Part shown: positions 1 through 5,675 of the stretch, piece after piece
Layout: each line of letters opens with the position of its first letter
How positions within the stretch are numbered: the first letter of the stretch is position 1
Assembly: GCA_029548025.1 (NCBI GenBank)
Contig: JAKPOE010000209.1
Location: forward strand, 1 to 5,883
DNA length: 5,883 nt
Reading direction: 5' to 3'
Source: Spirochaetota bacterium
Lineage (GTDB): Bacteria; Spirochaetota; UBA4802; UB4802
The notes under the pieces: model-generated
Databases searched by the model: none
Told to the model about the DNA's origin: nothing
The model's input: the letters and a program-made list of their open reading frames with translations, nothing else
Made by a program: the position numbers and the translations under genes

Positions 1-69
1 TGAAATATATTATATTGTAGTTTAATACTATCATAGATAAGATTTAGTTATATAAAAATTACAAGCTTT

Positions 70-76
70 GGGAGGG
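70..76 (+). promoter_or_regulatory. Strong Shine-Dalgarno deciding a TTG start
   Basis: GGGAGGG sits four bases before a TTG codon at 81, and no ATG lies in frame close by (the ATG at 101 is out of frame). The purine-rich site makes TTG the best start for the first gene. Upstream, TTGTAG (15-20) and TAAGAT (38-43) are 17 bases apart, but they match sigma70 boxes only weakly, so the promoter of this gene is uncertain. Confidence 0.7.
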
Positions 77-80
77 CACC

Positions 81-548
81 TTGAGTATAGAAACAACAAC
101 ATGCATCTCATTTGAGCACCTAAAACTATTACAGAGTTATGCACAGCGCTATGATATGTCACTACGGACGTTTATCTCCGGGATGGTTAGCTTTGCTGCT
201 CAGTGTGAAAAGGTTAGCGTGCAATCGTTTAAGCAGCTTTCCTATAGGAAAAAAGGTACTGCATGGAAGCGCTTTCATCTGGTTTTGTTTGATGATGAGT
301 ACGAATTTTTCATGGATGTGAAAAAGGTGTGGAAGATGTCGCTGGCAAAGGTTATTGCATACTGCATGGATAATGTACTGTTTGAATTTTTAGCAATTCT
401 TGATGGAATGGGAGATGATGACTATACCGATAACTATCGGCACAGTGGCTACACATTTTGCTTTTATAAAGAAGAAGATATTGTTTGTTGCAAATTTTAC
501 TGGGGACCACACCCGGACATACTACGAAAAGCACAAACAGGACAATAA
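81..548 (+). CDS. DUF1564-like small protein, possible tandem ribbon-helix-helix-like modules
   Basis: The product is a soluble 155-residue protein of unknown function. It begins at TTG, supported by a strong GGGAGGG site. Two segments share a strand-then-two-helices look: residues 6-40 (TCISFEHLKLL, then MSLRTFISGMV) and residues 63-104 (KRFHLVLFDDEYEFF, then MSLAKVIAYCM). This resembles the ribbon-helix-helix style of DNA-binding folds. An acidic, aromatic tail follows (residues 108-148), with a Tyr-rich stretch near DNYRHSGY and ending near YWGPHPDIL. From memory this order (paired modules, then an HxNY/Y-rich strand, then an xPxP tail) resembles the DUF1564 family, which is expanded in Leptospira; I could not search it. 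There is no signal peptide or membrane segment. A role as a DNA-binding regulator or antitoxin-like protein is only an inference, and no toxin partner is visible. No terminator is seen after the stop. Confidence 0.75.
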   Translation: MSIETTTCISFEHLKLLQSYAQRYDMSLRTFISGMVSFAAQCEKVSVQSFKQLSYRKKGTAWKRFHLVLFDDEYEFFMDVKKVWKMSLAKVIAYCMDNVLFEFLAILDGMGDDDYTDNYRHSGYTFCFYKEEDIVCCKFYWGPHPDILRKAQTGQ

Positions 549-623
549 ACATCCTTTTCCTCTAATACCTTGATGATTTTGGTCAATTTGAAATAAAATA
601 TAAAATGTTCTATTATAAATAAA

Positions 624-639
624 TTGGACAATCAACCAA
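624..639 (+). promoter_or_regulatory. Candidate operator copy 1, TTGGACAATCAACCAA
   Basis: This 16-base site lies 14 bases upstream of the -35 box of the dehydrogenase promoter. It has inverted ends (TTGG and CCAA) and matches the site at 2381-2396 at 13 of 16 positions. A further dyad overlaps it, ATCAAC (631-636) with GTTGAT (646-651). A position just upstream of -35 suits an activator, though a repressor is not excluded. No regulator gene is recognised for it in this window, except possibly the first gene. Confidence 0.4.
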
Positions 640-653
640 ATTATAGTTGATTT

Positions 654-683
654 TTGACAAACCATTTGGTAGTTTGATATTAT
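654..683 (+). promoter_or_regulatory. Sigma70-type promoter of the SDR gene
   Basis: The -35 box is a perfect TTGACA (654-659). After an 18-base spacer comes TATTAT (678-683), which matches the -10 consensus at five of six positions and is preceded by TGA, giving an extended -10. The predicted transcript starts near 690, leaving a leader of about 17 bases. This is one of the two best promoter matches in the window. Confidence 0.7.
661..670 (+). promoter_or_regulatory. Dyad ACCA-TT-TGGT inside the promoter spacer
   Basis: ACCA (661-664) and TGGT (667-670) form a short perfect inverted repeat between the -35 and -10 boxes of the dehydrogenase promoter. A bound protein there would block RNA polymerase, so a repressor site is conceivable. 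The dyad is short and could be chance. Confidence 0.25.
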
Positions 684-696
684 TTTAAAATAAATT

Positions 697-702
697 GGAG
701 GA
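697..702 (+). promoter_or_regulatory. Shine-Dalgarno that fixes the SDR start at 707
   Basis: GGAGGA lies four bases before the ATG at 707. An in-frame TTG at 695 overlaps this site itself and has no site of its own, so the longer reading (four extra residues) is unlikely. The start at 707 also leaves the usual short N-terminal lead before the Rossmann first strand. Confidence 0.8.
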
Positions 703-706
703 TTTT

Positions 707-1522
707 ATGAAATCATTGAAAGGTGAATTAGCACTGGTAACTGGAGCAGCTATGGGAATGGGCAGAAGTGTGTCCCAGCTTTTACTGGAAGAGGGATGTG
801 ATGTTGCAATGGTTGATATCAATGGAAAAGAATTAACAAAAAATGTTAAACAATTGAAGACTAAGGGTAATTGTAAAGCTTATATATGTGATGTATCAAA
901 ACGTGATGCTGTGTACCGGTTACAAAAAAAAGTTAAACAAGAAATGGGCGACGTAACAATTCTTGTAAATAATGCTGGAGTAGTAAGGGTAGGCGACTTT
1001 TTGCATCTGGATGATAAAGCAATTGATTGGATTGTTGATGTTAATTTGAAATCTATCTTCTGGATGTGCAAAGCATTTATGCCAGGAATGATAACTAAAA
1101 AATGGGCGCACGTTGTCAATGTTGCATCGGCTGGAGGGCTGTTAGCGCTACCGGATATATCAATATATTGTGCTACAAAATTTGGGGTTGTAGGTTTTTC
1201 AGATGCATTACGACAGGAGATGAAAAAATATAAATACAATGTGGGAGTAACTATGGTATGCCCTTATACAGTGGCAACCGGTATGTTTGAAGGATTTAAA
1301 GAAGTTGCTATGACTAAAATTTTAAAAACAGAAGATGTAACAGTAAAGGTAGTAAAAGCTATAAAAAAGAACAGAGCAATGGTTGCTGTTCCTAACTTTC
1401 AGGTAAATTTTTTAACGCCTCTTACTAAATTGATATTGCCTGTTCATACAATGGATATAATCAATAAATTAGCAGGCATGTGGACTGCCAATGAACATAC
1501 GACGGGAAGGCGGAGCAAATAA
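707..1522 (+). CDS. Short-chain dehydrogenase/reductase, SDR16C (HSD17B11/RDH10-like)
   Basis: This is a 271-residue classical SDR with a Rossmann fold. The cofactor loop TGAAMGMG is at 12-19. Asp37 at the end of strand 2 favours NAD(H) over NADP(H). CDVS is at 61-64 and NNAG at 88-91. The catalytic set is Asn113, Ser141, Tyr154 and Lys158 (YCATK), all intact. CPYTVATGMFEG (185-196) and the C-terminal run (VVKAIKKN, then a hydrophobic segment LTPLTKLILP near 228-245) are typical of the SDR16C branch, which includes retinol dehydrogenase 10 and 17-beta-hydroxysteroid dehydrogenase 11. Family members oxidise or reduce lipophilic alcohols, sterols or retinoids and often associate with membranes; the substrate here is unknown. 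It has its own strong promoter (654-683). Its stop lies two bases from the stop of the convergent gene, and it may be co-regulated with that gene through a shared motif. SDR identity is near certain; the subfamily is likely. Confidence 0.93.
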   Translation: MKSLKGELALVTGAAMGMGRSVSQLLLEEGCDVAMVDINGKELTKNVKQLKTKGNCKAYICDVSKRDAVYRLQKKVKQEMGDVTILVNNAGVVRVGDFLHLDDKAIDWIVDVNLKSIFWMCKAFMPGMITKKWAHVVNVASAGGLLALPDISIYCATKFGVVGFSDALRQEMKKYKYNVGVTMVCPYTVATGMFEGFKEVAMTKILKTEDVTVKVVKAIKKNRAMVAVPNFQVNFLTPLTKLILPVHTMDIINKLAGMWTANEHTTGRRSK

Positions 1523-1524
1523 GC

Positions 1525-2208
1525 TTAAGGTTTATCAGGGCCAACCCACGGTGAAGGTTTACCAACCAGAGCAAATGGTGCAGGGTTGGCCGAACCACCA
1601 CCCAGTCCCATATATCCCATGCCAATGTAAAGATTCTCGTTAATCTTGCGTATTTCATCGCACATGGAATGAACGGTGCCTTTATTATATCTGCTGTAAT
1701 TAATCTGAAATGAATTTTTATTATCTCTGGTAATTTTTGAAGGAGCAAGGTTAGTATCAATTTTTCTTAATCTGAGTATCCTTGTTCCTGATTTGGTTTT
1801 CTCTTCAAATATATTATACCCCTGACCGGAACTATCGCTTGCAGGTTTAAAAGCCTTCCCAATCCATTTTGTATGCACTGTTATGCATCCTGTTGGGAAC
1901 ACATGATGGGTAAAAAGTTCAGATGATTTGCCTAAAACGCCACCACTCAACAAGCGTGCTTTAAATTCACCATTGAGCGCTTTAAAATCAGGGGTTGATG
2001 CAGCAATGAAAAGCTGCATTGTTTCCTTGCGGGATAGCTTTTCAACATCATCATAGGTGGCTTTTTTAGGGTCTACTCCAAGTATATCAGCCATAGACCT
2101 TGTATGAGCTTTTTTGCTGCCTGCCTGTAAAATGTTTGTGATAGTTAACACTATAAACAATGCTATGATGCCGGCTAAAACAACTATAATGGTAGATACC
2201 GTTGCCAT
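1525..2208 (-). CDS. Uncharacterised membrane-anchored protein, probable beta-rich domain
   Basis: I do not recognise a named family for this 227-residue protein. The start is an ATG preceded by TGGAGG (2215-2220, minus strand) at six bases, an excellent site. Residues 5-27 form one hydrophobic helix (STIIVVLAGIIALFIVLTITN) without a lipobox or clear cleavage site, so it is probably an N-terminal anchor. A charged linker (30-64) leads into a domain of alternating strands with aromatic and Gly positions: LNGEFKARLL (78-87), HHVFPTG (101-107), KWIGKAF (114-120), GQGYNIF (128-134), ILRLRKID (144-151), SFQINYSRYN (166-175), then DEIRKINENLYIGMGYM (184-200), a Gly/Pro-rich stretch, and SPWVGPDKP at the extreme C terminus. 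The strand pattern suggests a small beta-barrel such as a lipocalin-like fold, which is an inference. A strong promoter precedes it, and its 3' end nearly touches the dehydrogenase gene, suggesting a linked role in lipid or alcohol metabolism. Confidence 0.88.
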   Translation of the reverse strand: MATVSTIIVVLAGIIALFIVLTITNILQAGSKKAHTRSMADILGVDPKKATYDDVEKLSRKETMQLFIAASTPDFKALNGEFKARLLSGGVLGKSSELFTHHVFPTGCITVHTKWIGKAFKPASDSSGQGYNIFEEKTKSGTRILRLRKIDTNLAPSKITRDNKNSFQINYSRYNKGTVHSMCDEIRKINENLYIGMGYMGLGGGSANPAPFALVGKPSPWVGPDKP

Positions 2209-2335
2209 TATAAACCTCCATCAATAGTTCATTTAGAACATATGAAAAATTGCTTTGCAACAGGGTATAAAACTCAGAACACATGGTTTTGATACATTGG
2301 CAATAGCAAAGTATTTGATCATGAAATTAGTTAAG

Positions 2336-2348
2336 CAGTACTATACTG
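2336..2348. promoter_or_regulatory. Dyad CAGTA-CTA-TACTG over the -10 box
   Basis: CAGTA (2336-2340) and TACTG (2344-2348) form a perfect five-base inverted repeat with a three-base centre. It covers the -10 box of the minus-strand promoter. It is a plausible repressor site but short enough to be chance. Confidence 0.25.
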
Positions 2349-2368
2349 TACGGCATAAAAATTGTCAA
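2340..2368 (-). promoter_or_regulatory. Sigma70-type promoter of the 227-residue gene
   Basis: On the minus strand a perfect TTGACA (2368-2363) is followed after exactly 17 bases by TATAGT (2345-2340), five of six to consensus. The predicted start near 2333 gives a leader of about 125 bases before the ATG at 2208, long enough for post-transcriptional control, although I see no known riboswitch in it. Confidence 0.65.
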
Positions 2369-2380
2369 CAATATAATTGG

Positions 2381-2396
2381 TTGGACAGTCAATCAT
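2381..2396 (+). promoter_or_regulatory. Candidate operator copy 2, TTGGACAGTCAATCAT
   Basis: This site matches the motif at 624-639 at 13 of 16 positions (differences at positions 8, 13 and 16). It lies 12 bases upstream of the -35 box of the minus-strand promoter, against 14 bases for the dehydrogenase copy. It reads in the opposite direction relative to its gene, which is acceptable for a partly symmetric site. The wider sequence also forms TGGTTG-n6-CAATCA (2378-2395), an imperfect dyad. Confidence 0.4.
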
Positions 2397-2505
2397 ATAG
2401 GATATTACTGCACTCATTATTACATAAATAGTAAAGGATACCATGCCATAATGGCTAAAAACATTAAAAAAGTTACTATAAGGTTAATGATTTATTATTC
2501 CTCAC

Positions 2506-2541
2506 TGGCATTCCGGACCTGCTCCGGAACCTCTATTGCCA
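2506..2541. repeat. Palindromic hairpin 1, probable dispersed intergenic repeat
   Basis: TTCCGGA (2511-2517) and TCCGGAA (2523-2529) form a perfect seven-base stem around a CCTGC loop. Outer arms TGGCA (2506-2510) and TGCCA (2537-2541) also pair, leaving an unpaired run on the right side. The CATTCCGGA...TCCGGAA form resembles small dispersed palindromes found between genes in many bacteria. No T-run follows, so it is not a terminator. Confidence 0.5.
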
Positions 2542-2543
2542 CA

Positions 2544-2574
2544 ATGATATCCTGGAATCAGTTCAGGATATTAT
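2544..2574. repeat. Palindromic hairpin 2, probable dispersed intergenic repeat
   Basis: ATGATATCCTGGA (2544-2556) pairs with TTCAGGATATTAT (2562-2574) over 13 positions, two of them G-U, around the loop ATCAG. It lies two bases after hairpin 1. The core ATCCTG...CAGGAT is like the well-known CATCCTGAA...TTCAGGATG intergenic palindromes. The two units in tandem look like degenerate copies of one repeat type. No T-run follows. Confidence 0.5.
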
Positions 2575-2733
2575 GGGTTACTACACTCCAGCCATAGGCA
2601 GTTCTACCTGCTTTGCGATTATTTCCAAAACTATTTTAATTGGTAACGATAAATTATTCTTGACTAATTAACAGTAATGGTATCTAAATTCGCTGCAGTG
2701 GACAAGCGTAAAAAACATATACAAATTATAAAA

Positions 2734-2762
2734 ACAGTAATAATACAGTAATATACTATTAC
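2734..2762. repeat. ACAGTAATA direct repeats with a small hairpin at the MCP ribosome site
   Basis: ACAGTAATA occurs at 2734-2742 and 2745-2753, an 11-base period, about one helical turn. GTAATA (2748-2753) can pair with TATTAC (2757-2762) around a three-base loop, just touching the AGAGG ribosome site (2763-2767). The arms are AT-rich and the structure is weak, so an effect on translation or regulator binding is speculative. Confidence 0.3.
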
Positions 2763-2774
2763 AGAGGTACGTTT

Positions 2775-4319
2775 ATGAAGTTTTCTGGAGGATTATTTGA
2801 AAAATATCAAGACAGCGATTATTTAACAAAGCGTAAAGCATTTCTGATATTTATCTTTGCAATAGCGGTCATTGTTTTATTAAATGCAGGGGTTATTTTA
2901 TCATTTATTTTTATCAGCGTTGAAAGAGGTTTAAATTTTTTACAATCTGCTGTTGGTGCTTCAATTTTTTCCCTGATAACTATCTATTATCTAAAAAAAG
3001 GGAAGCTGCAATTAGCTTCAAATATTTTGGTTATCTTTTGTTCACTGGTTGTTCTTGCCGGGCTTTTTACCAAGGCTGCTCATGTTGGGTTTGTTACCAT
3101 GGTGTATTTTATGTTTGCCACCATGCTGTTTGCAGCGGCGTTTTCAACAAAAATAATAGCGTCAATTATCTATGGTTCATATGTCGTGGCATTAATTACA
3201 TTTTTTTATATTAACAAAGGTTCTGTTGAGGGAAAGCTTGCAGAAGCATTAACAGTTGGTTTAGTTGATAGTTCTGCTGCTTTAACACTGTGCTACATTA
3301 TAGTGATGATGACTATCACATCATTTCAAAGTGTTATACGTTCACTGGATAAAGAAAAAAATATTAGTGTGGATCAGATTAATGTAATGAAAAATCTGCA
3401 CTCATTTATACAGGACGCCTCTGATAAGATGATTGCCATATCACAATTAATTTCTGACAAATTGCAGGACTTTTTAAAAAATATTCAGGATCAGGCATCC
3501 GCAGTTGAGGAGATAACCGCATCAACGCAGGAGGTTTCCGACGGTTTTGGCAATGTCAACAACAATGTAAACAATCAGTATACTGCGTTAAAAAAACTTT
3601 TTGACACCATCAATGCATTGGCACAGGAAATAGATTTGCTTAAAAATCGTTCGGTTGAAATTTCAAAAGCATTTGAGTCAATCCTTGCTATAACGCAGCG
3701 GGGTGAAAACGCAATACAGCTTGTTAATGAAAATGCAAAAACTCTGTTAGATAGCTCCGGTAAATTAACCGGTATAATGAATATACTGGAAGATATATTT
3801 GACAAGATTCAGCTCCTTGCTCTTAACGCTTCCATTGAGGCAGCACGTGCAGGCGAGGCGGGAAGGGGTTTTGCCGTTGTTGCTGATGAGGTAAACAAAT
3901 TGTCAGAGCAGTCGGTAATGAGTTTAAAAGAGATCAATGTCAATATACAGTCAAATATTCAGAGTGTTACCACAACCAACTCTGGTGTTGCTACCATTAT
4001 TGATCTATTTAAAAATATTGTGGAAACGCTGAATACTGTTAGCACCGGCATGCAGGACATTTTTAACCATATTGATAATCAGGAAAAAATCAAGGAAGCA
4101 ATACAATTGCAGGCAACAGGTTCACAGAGTTTATCACAAAAAATAGCTGAAGATACCAATCGTCATAATGATATCATAGCCGAAATTTCAAATTCGATAG
4201 CAAGCATCAACACACTCATCCAGAATAATATGTCGGTTACCGAGGATATCAGCGACACATCATATGAGCTATCAAACATGGGTAATGATCTGCTGGGCAA
4301 GATAAAAGCACAGGCATAG
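2775..4319 (+). CDS. Methyl-accepting chemotaxis protein with six-helix membrane domain
   Basis: This is a 514-residue chemoreceptor that would signal through CheW and CheA to the flagellar motor. The N-terminal 190 residues form about six membrane helices (near 23-48, 55-73, 79-98, 104-123, 127-146, 162-184) with short loops, so there is no periplasmic ligand domain. No HAMP domain is evident; helix six runs directly into a long coiled coil (about 200-514). The signalling hairpin tip is intact (residues 347-373, including [15 protein letters not shown], Arg358 and [11 protein letters not shown]). A textbook methylation site [10 protein letters not shown] lies at 241-250 (Glu245, Glu246); the C-terminal counterpart VTEDISDTS (Glu490) is degenerate. 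There is no CheR-docking NWxxF pentapeptide at the end. AGAGG lies seven bases before the ATG. The stimulus is unknown; membrane state, redox or a hydrophobic compound are possibilities. Its stop directly abuts that of proA. Confidence 0.94.
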   Translation: MKFSGGLFEKYQDSDYLTKRKAFLIFIFAIAVIVLLNAGVILSFIFISVERGLNFLQSAVGASIFSLITIYYLKKGKLQLASNILVIFCSLVVLAGLFTKAAHVGFVTMVYFMFATMLFAAAFSTKIIASIIYGSYVVALITFFYINKGSVEGKLAEALTVGLVDSSAALTLCYIIVMMTITSFQSVIRSLDKEKNISVDQINVMKNLHSFIQDASDKMIAISQLISDKLQDFLKNIQDQASAVEEITASTQEVSDGFGNVNNNVNNQYTALKKLFDTINALAQEIDLLKNRSVEISKAFESILAITQRGENAIQLVNENAKTLLDSSGKLTGIMNILEDIFDKIQLLALNASIEAARAGEAGRGFAVVADEVNKLSEQSVMSLKEINVNIQSNIQSVTTTNSGVATIIDLFKNIVETLNTVSTGMQDIFNHIDNQEKIKEAIQLQATGSQSLSQKIAEDTNRHNDIIAEISNSIASINTLIQNNMSVTEDISDTSYELSNMGNDLLGKIKAQA

Positions 4320-5615
4320 TTAAACAGGGCAGTTGTCATCAATTTTTTTATGCTTAAATGTTCGATTGCCTGTGACAAAATCAGCAACAATGTCCCCATT
4401 GCCAACGAGCTTATACTTATAAATAACAAGCCCATCCAGACCAACTGGCCCGCGTGCATGGATTTTTGCTGTACTTATACCAACCTCCGCACCAAAACCA
4501 TATCTAAAGCCATCGCTGAAGCGCGTTGAACAATTCCAGAAAACATTGCCGGAATCAACCAGATCAAGAAATTTCTTTGCAGTTTCTTGGTTTGCTGTTA
4601 CTATGCTGTCGGTATGTCGCGAGCCGTAGGTATTTATATGGTTAATGGCTTCATCAACATCTGCAACTACTTTAATTGAAAGCTTGTAATCAAGGTACTC
4701 GGTTTTCCAGTCTTCATCAGTTGCCGGGTTAACAGTAATAATTGCCTGTGTTTGTTCACAGCCAACTATCGCCACATTGTATTTGTCAAGCTCCTGCTTC
4801 AGTAAAGGCAAAAAAGTTTTAGCAATGTTATTGTGTACCAGCAGTGTTTCGGCTGCATTGCACACCGCCACATACTGCACCTTTGCATCGGTTACCACCT
4901 TCAGCGCCATTTGCATATCGGCATCGCTGTCAACATATACATGACATATACCTTCAGCATGCCCCAACACCGGTATGCGCGAATTGTCCATGATGTATTT
5001 AACAAATGCATTTGAGCCGCGAGGTATGATGAGGTCAATATAATCATCCATTTTGAGCATGGCGCTTACATCTTCGCGCGTTTCAAGCAGTGTAAGCCAC
5101 TGCTGTGGCATGCCGGCTTTACAACCAGCATTGTAAATAATGTCGGCAAGTGTTTTGTTGGTTTCTCGCGCCTCGCTGCCTCCTTTCAGCAGTACGGCAT
5201 TCCCGCTTTTAAGGCATAACGTTGAAATTTGCACCAGCGCATCAGGGCGAGATTCAAAGATGACGCCAATAACACCTATGGGGCAGCTTACTTTATAGAG
5301 GGTCAGAGCATCATCAAGCCGGGTAGCTAACAGTGTTTTGCCAACGGGGTCGGGCAATGTCATCAAACTTTCAATACCGGCAATAACCTCGTTTATTTTT
5401 GCATCGTCAAAAACAAGGCGTTTTAACAGCGGTGCAGGCAGGTTTTCCTTTCTGCTTCTTTCCACATCGGTTTCATTGGCTTGTTTAATGAGCGCTACAT
5501 TATTGTGTAATTCACGAGCAATCAATTGCAATGCGTTATTTTTACTATTGGGCGTAACGGCTGCTAAATAAACCGAAGCTTTTTTTGCTGCTTTTGCGGA
5601 TTGCATTATGTTCAT
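4320..5615 (-). CDS. proA: Gamma-glutamyl phosphate reductase (glutamate-5-semialdehyde dehydrogenase)
   Basis: ProA reduces gamma-glutamyl phosphate with NADPH to glutamate-5-semialdehyde, the second step of proline synthesis from glutamate, in the cytoplasm. The 431-residue protein is full length for the family. Signatures in order are CPIGVIGVIFESRPDALVQ (111-129), KSGNAVLLKGGSEA (136-149), IPRGSNAFV (197-205), the catalytic Cys252 in QYVAVCNAAETLLVH, YGSRHTDSI (330-338), and the C-terminal block STRFSDGFRYGFGAEVGIST (363-382) with HARGPVGLDGL (386-396). FESRPDALVQ and RIHARGPVGLEGL-like wording recall the reductase half of eukaryotic P5CS (ALDH18A1) more than E. coli ProA (which has YEARPNVT). 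The start has GAGG seven bases upstream; a second ATG three codons in is worse spaced. The partner kinase gene proB is not adjacent within the window. The stop abuts the chemoreceptor stop with no bases between. Confidence 0.97.
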   Translation of the reverse strand: MNIMQSAKAAKKASVYLAAVTPNSKNNALQLIARELHNNVALIKQANETDVERSRKENLPAPLLKRLVFDDAKINEVIAGIESLMTLPDPVGKTLLATRLDDALTLYKVSCPIGVIGVIFESRPDALVQISTLCLKSGNAVLLKGGSEARETNKTLADIIYNAGCKAGMPQQWLTLLETREDVSAMLKMDDYIDLIIPRGSNAFVKYIMDNSRIPVLGHAEGICHVYVDSDADMQMALKVVTDAKVQYVAVCNAAETLLVHNNIAKTFLPLLKQELDKYNVAIVGCEQTQAIITVNPATDEDWKTEYLDYKLSIKVVADVDEAINHINTYGSRHTDSIVTANQETAKKFLDLVDSGNVFWNCSTRFSDGFRYGFGAEVGISTAKIHARGPVGLDGLVIYKYKLVGNGDIVADFVTGNRTFKHKKIDDNCPV

Positions 5616-5643
5616 GATACTGCCTCGTTATGCTGAATTTTGT

Positions 5644-5675
5644 ATAATGGGTATAGTACCGATAGTTACTGTCAA
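5644..5675 (-). promoter_or_regulatory. proA: Weak candidate promoter of proA
   Basis: On the minus strand a perfect TTGACA (5675-5670) is followed by CATTAT (5649-5644), four of six to consensus, but the 20-base spacer is too long for a good sigma70 promoter. The left arm of the inverted repeat (5660-5670) fills the adjoining spacer, which would suit a promoter needing a regulator that shortens or twists the spacer. This is speculative. Confidence 0.3.

Larger units (their letters stand above)
2209..2774. other. 566-base non-coding region between divergent genes
   Basis: No supported gene lies here. Next to the minus-strand gene it holds an untranslated leader of roughly 125 bases, a strong promoter (2340-2368) and the shared motif (2381-2396). 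The middle holds two adjacent hairpins (2506-2574) that are richer in G+C than their surroundings. On the chemoreceptor side, TTGACT (2660-2665) could be a -35 box, but only a poor -10 (CTAAAT, 2684-2689) follows. No clear sigma28-type chemotaxis promoter is seen. Direct repeats of ACAGTAAT lie at 2671, 2734 and 2745. Confidence 0.7.

Noticed and set aside
695..706. Upstream TTG start for the dehydrogenase
   Set aside because: The TTG overlaps the Shine-Dalgarno that serves the ATG at 707 and has no ribosome site of its own.
880..1239. 119-codon minus-strand frame inside the dehydrogenase gene
   Set aside because: It lies fully antisense to an SDR with all catalytic motifs, and its translation has no recognisable domain.
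2451..2597. A 48-codon open frame on the plus strand starting ATGGCTAAAAAC
   Set aside because: It has no ribosome site, runs straight through the two palindromic hairpins, and its product resembles no protein I know. Open frames through palindromic repeats are common by chance.
4163..4459. 98-codon hydrophobic minus-strand frame over the chemoreceptor and proA 3' ends
   Set aside because: It overlaps both confident genes. Its hydrophobic look follows from the antisense reading of a polar coiled coil and is not evidence of a membrane protein.
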